Below are positions 14,719-16,594 of a stretch of DNA of 16,594 nucleotides, piece by piece (the first letter of the stretch is position 1; each line of letters starts with the position of its first letter). The stretch spans positions 1 through 16,594 of the forward strand of contig JALOMY010000038.1 of the NCBI GenBank assembly GCA_025455225.1. The letters run 5' to 3'. The position numbers were made by a program, and so were the translations under genes. The stretch comes from Cyclobacteriaceae bacterium. Lineage in GTDB: Bacteria > Bacteroidota > Bacteroidia > Cytophagales > Cyclobacteriaceae. The notes beneath the pieces are model-generated. The model worked only from the letters and a program-made list of their open reading frames with translations, searched no databases and had not been told where the DNA came from.

Positions 14719-15843
14719 GTGAACTTCCCACGCATCGCTGTTAAGATTGTATTCTTTCTCAATGGATTTGTTCATGCCAATCTTTACTCGAGATTACCCC
14801 GCGTACAGGAACAGTTTAACCTGGATAACGGCTCATTGGGATTTGTTCTTTTAGCTTCTTCCATCGGTGCCATTGGCGCCATGCCTTTTACCGGCTGGTT
14901 TATCATTCGGTATGGAAGCCGGAAGATTACACTGTTCTCCGTTTTCTTTTACTGTCTTTTGGTTCCTTTGGTTCCCTGGGCATTTTCTTTTATTGGTCTT
15001 ATCGCATTGTTTTTCCTGATGGGTGTATCGGCCGGGATGCTCGATGTTTCAATGAATGCCCAGGCCGTGATGGTGGAGCAGCGCCATGGTAAGCCCATTA
15101 TGACTTCGTTTCATGCCTTATTCAGTATTGGTATGATGATGGGTGCAGCGACCGGTTCGTTGTTTTCAAAAATGCAGTCCGGTCTGTTTACTCACTTAGG
15201 AATAATCACCATTATCAGCGTATTGATTTCATTTATTGTAAGATATTACCTCATTCACGATAAACCGGTAAGCAAACAAGAAGGTCCTGCTTTTCGAATA
15301 CCCAATTCGGCTATGGTCAGCATTGGCATTATTGCCTTCTGTTGTATGCTGGGCGAAGGTGCCATGGCGGATTGGAGCACCAATTACCTGGAAAACATCT
15401 CGCAGGCAGATAAAGCACTGGCACCAATCGGGCTTGCTGCTTTTGCAATGGCAATGACAATTGGCAGGCTGTTAGGCGACCGGGCCCGTATACAATTTGG
15501 CGATCGAAAATTGATCATTATTTGCGGACTGATTGCCTCCACTGGATTAAGTATTTCCATTGCAATAACTGAACCCTGGATGGTAATTGCTGGATTTTTC
15601 CTGGTGGGCATCGGCCTGTCGGTGATTGTACCGATAGCCTACAGCATAGGAGGCAATACTCAGGATCTTCCACCCGGGGTTGGCCTCGCTATGGTGACCA
15701 CAGTTGGTTATGCCGGATTTTTGTTTGGTCCGCCAATTATTGGCTTTCTAGCCGACTGGCAATCGCTGCGATTTGCCTTTCTATTGGTATTAATCTTATT
15801 CCTTTTAATGATTGCACTTAGTGCCCGGTATACGAAAACTTAA
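14719..15843 (+). CDS. Major facilitator superfamily transporter
   Basis: Inner-membrane secondary transporter of the MFS, with about 374 residues and roughly twelve hydrophobic segments. The first-half signature loop RYGSRK lies near residue 65 and a matching second-half loop, GRLLGDRARIQFGDRK, near 250. The blocks GMLDVSMNAQAV and SFHALFSIGMMMGA resemble the YbjJ-like branch of MFS, whose substrates are poorly defined. There is no ATG near the start; the choices are GTG at 14719 or TTG at 14713, because the frame closes at a TAA at 14683. The gene begins about 20 bases after the exonuclease stop codon, so it is likely in the same transcript. Its end faces the secreted-protein gene, 10 bases away. 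Substrate unknown. Confidence 0.86.
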   Translation: MNFPRIAVKIVFFLNGFVHANLYSRLPRVQEQFNLDNGSLGFVLLASSIGAIGAMPFTGWFIIRYGSRKITLFSVFFYCLLVPLVPWAFSFIGLIALFFLMGVSAGMLDVSMNAQAVMVEQRHGKPIMTSFHALFSIGMMMGAATGSLFSKMQSGLFTHLGIITIISVLISFIVRYYLIHDKPVSKQEGPAFRIPNSAMVSIGIIAFCCMLGEGAMADWSTNYLENISQADKALAPIGLAAFAMAMTIGRLLGDRARIQFGDRKLIIICGLIASTGLSISIAITEPWMVIAGFFLVGIGLSVIVPIAYSIGGNTQDLPPGVGLAMVTTVGYAGFLFGPPIIGFLADWQSLRFAFLLVLILFLLMIALSARYTKT

Positions 15844-15853
15844 CAGTCTCTCT

Positions 15854-16594
15854 TTATTTAATTTTTTCCCAAACTTCACTAACCGGGTTCCCCGTTGTTC
15901 CTTTTCCCTTATGATACCAGTCTGTTCCATCCAGGCGGCATTCGAATGTTAATGACATTCCTGACCGTGAATTATCCCGCGAAAAAAACCGGATGTTCTC
16001 GGTATAGGCTCCGTCCTTGAGCGAATACCCACCGCCACCGGTACCCATGAATTGTTTGGTTTCATAATTAAAAGCAGCCCATTGAAAATACTTCCCGGAC
16101 AAAACCTTCATGGTTTGACGGGGCGATGTTCCGCCTCTTCGCTCACCGGCAACACCTTGTTCGTTAACACGTGCACCGAAACGCCACGCCCCTTTTAAAG
16201 GAGAATCGGTATCATCTACTTTTCTCCAGGTTTCCTTGAAAGAAGAACCGTGCATCGTTGTTTCAATTGTCAATTCATCTTTTTTTGTAGAGAATGAATA
16301 GACCACCGGCTGACGCACACGTGTACTGTCAGTGGTATAAAAATCCAACGTCTCGGTATAATTTTTACCGGCAACTGAATAATTTCCTCCACCTGCTTTG
16401 ATGAACTTGCCTTCCTTATCATGGATGGCGAACATAAAATAGTTTTCGCTGTAAATTTTAATACACTCATCCGTGAAAGGCTTACCGTTCTGGCTTTCCA
16501 GTTTCCAGGCCCCCGATAAATTCTGAGCCTGAACATGCGAGCTCAACATGACTATACTGAGTAAACAGGTTATTAAGAATCTTGATGCTTTCAT
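15854..16594 (-). CDS. Secreted protein with two tandem copies of a lipocalin-like domain
   Basis: 246 residues with a signal peptide at 1-24 (hydrophobic core FLITCLLSIVML, cleavage after VQAQ or VQA) and no lipobox, so it is probably periplasmic or secreted. The mature part is an internal duplication: copy 1 is about 26-126 and copy 2 about 133-245. Matching blocks are LSGAWKL / LKGAWRF, KIYSENYFMFA / KVLSGKYFQWA, KAGGGNYS / GTGGGGYS, YTETLDFYTTDSTR / YTENIRFFSRDNSR and KETWRKV / SEVWEKI. This resembles small Bacteroidota secreted domains of the DUF4488 or lipocalin-like type, but the family name is a guess. The ATG is at the very right edge, so the promoter is outside the window. Function unknown. 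Confidence 0.78.
   Translation of the reverse strand: MKASRFLITCLLSIVMLSSHVQAQNLSGAWKLESQNGKPFTDECIKIYSENYFMFAIHDKEGKFIKAGGGNYSVAGKNYTETLDFYTTDSTRVRQPVVYSFSTKKDELTIETTMHGSSFKETWRKVDDTDSPLKGAWRFGARVNEQGVAGERRGGTSPRQTMKVLSGKYFQWAAFNYETKQFMGTGGGGYSLKDGAYTENIRFFSRDNSRSGMSLTFECRLDGTDWYHKGKGTTGNPVSEVWEKIK

Noticed and set aside
1..16594. CRISPR arrays, tRNA genes, insertion sequences, prophage or defence genes
   Set aside because: I found no regularly spaced direct repeats, no transposase or integrase motifs, no cloverleaf with a TTCRANY-like arm in the gaps, and no defence-type domains.

Overview
The window reads as a stretch of a Bacteroidota chromosome, most likely Cytophagales or a close relative. 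Supporting signs are the DUF5686 outer-membrane protein with a carboxypeptidase-regulatory-like N-domain, the BFN (DUF151)-UVR protein, a TrmH of the Bacteroidota type, TAnnTTTG-like -7 promoter elements, few clear Shine-Dalgarno sequences and moderate GC. The genus assignment is inference. There is no rRNA, tRNA, CRISPR array, insertion sequence or prophage. Most of the window is core chromosome.

Layout. (a) 1-3176, minus strand: thrS, infC, rpmI and rplT (rplT runs off the left edge), the conserved translation cluster. infC has no ATG start. Its reading frame goes past an internal GTG to an AUU/AUC start, and the gap before it holds three mutually exclusive pairing segments plus a 16-codon leader ORF. 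(b) 3242-5737, minus: one DUF5686-type outer-membrane gene cut in two by a single in-frame TGA. (c) 5814-8522, minus: a CNT nucleoside transporter, trmH and a SanA/DUF218 envelope protein, closely spaced and probably one transcript. (d) 8668-10995, minus: etfB, etfA and a BFN-UVR protein, almost touching. (e) 11092-12958: a small TPR protein on plus, convergent with the replicative helicase dnaB on minus. (f) 12959-13208: a 250-base divergent intergenic region with a long imperfect inverted repeat. (g) 13209-15843, plus: a shortened Mur-ligase-like protein with a broken P-loop, a DEDDh exonuclease with an ExoX-like C-terminal module, and an MFS transporter. (h) 15854-16594, minus: a secreted protein made of two tandem copies of one domain.

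Working together: region (a) supplies a tRNA synthetase, an initiation factor and two 50S proteins, which are normally co-regulated with growth. Region (d) couples the two ETF subunits, which pass electrons from flavin dehydrogenases to the quinone pool, with a BFN-UVR protein of unclear role. Regions (b), (c) and (h) concern the envelope. dnaB and the exonuclease are replication or repair functions.

No clearly new multi-gene system is visible. The observations most worth checking are the infC leader, the nonsense codon in the DUF5686 gene, the Mur-ligase pseudoenzyme and the dnaB-upstream inverted repeat.
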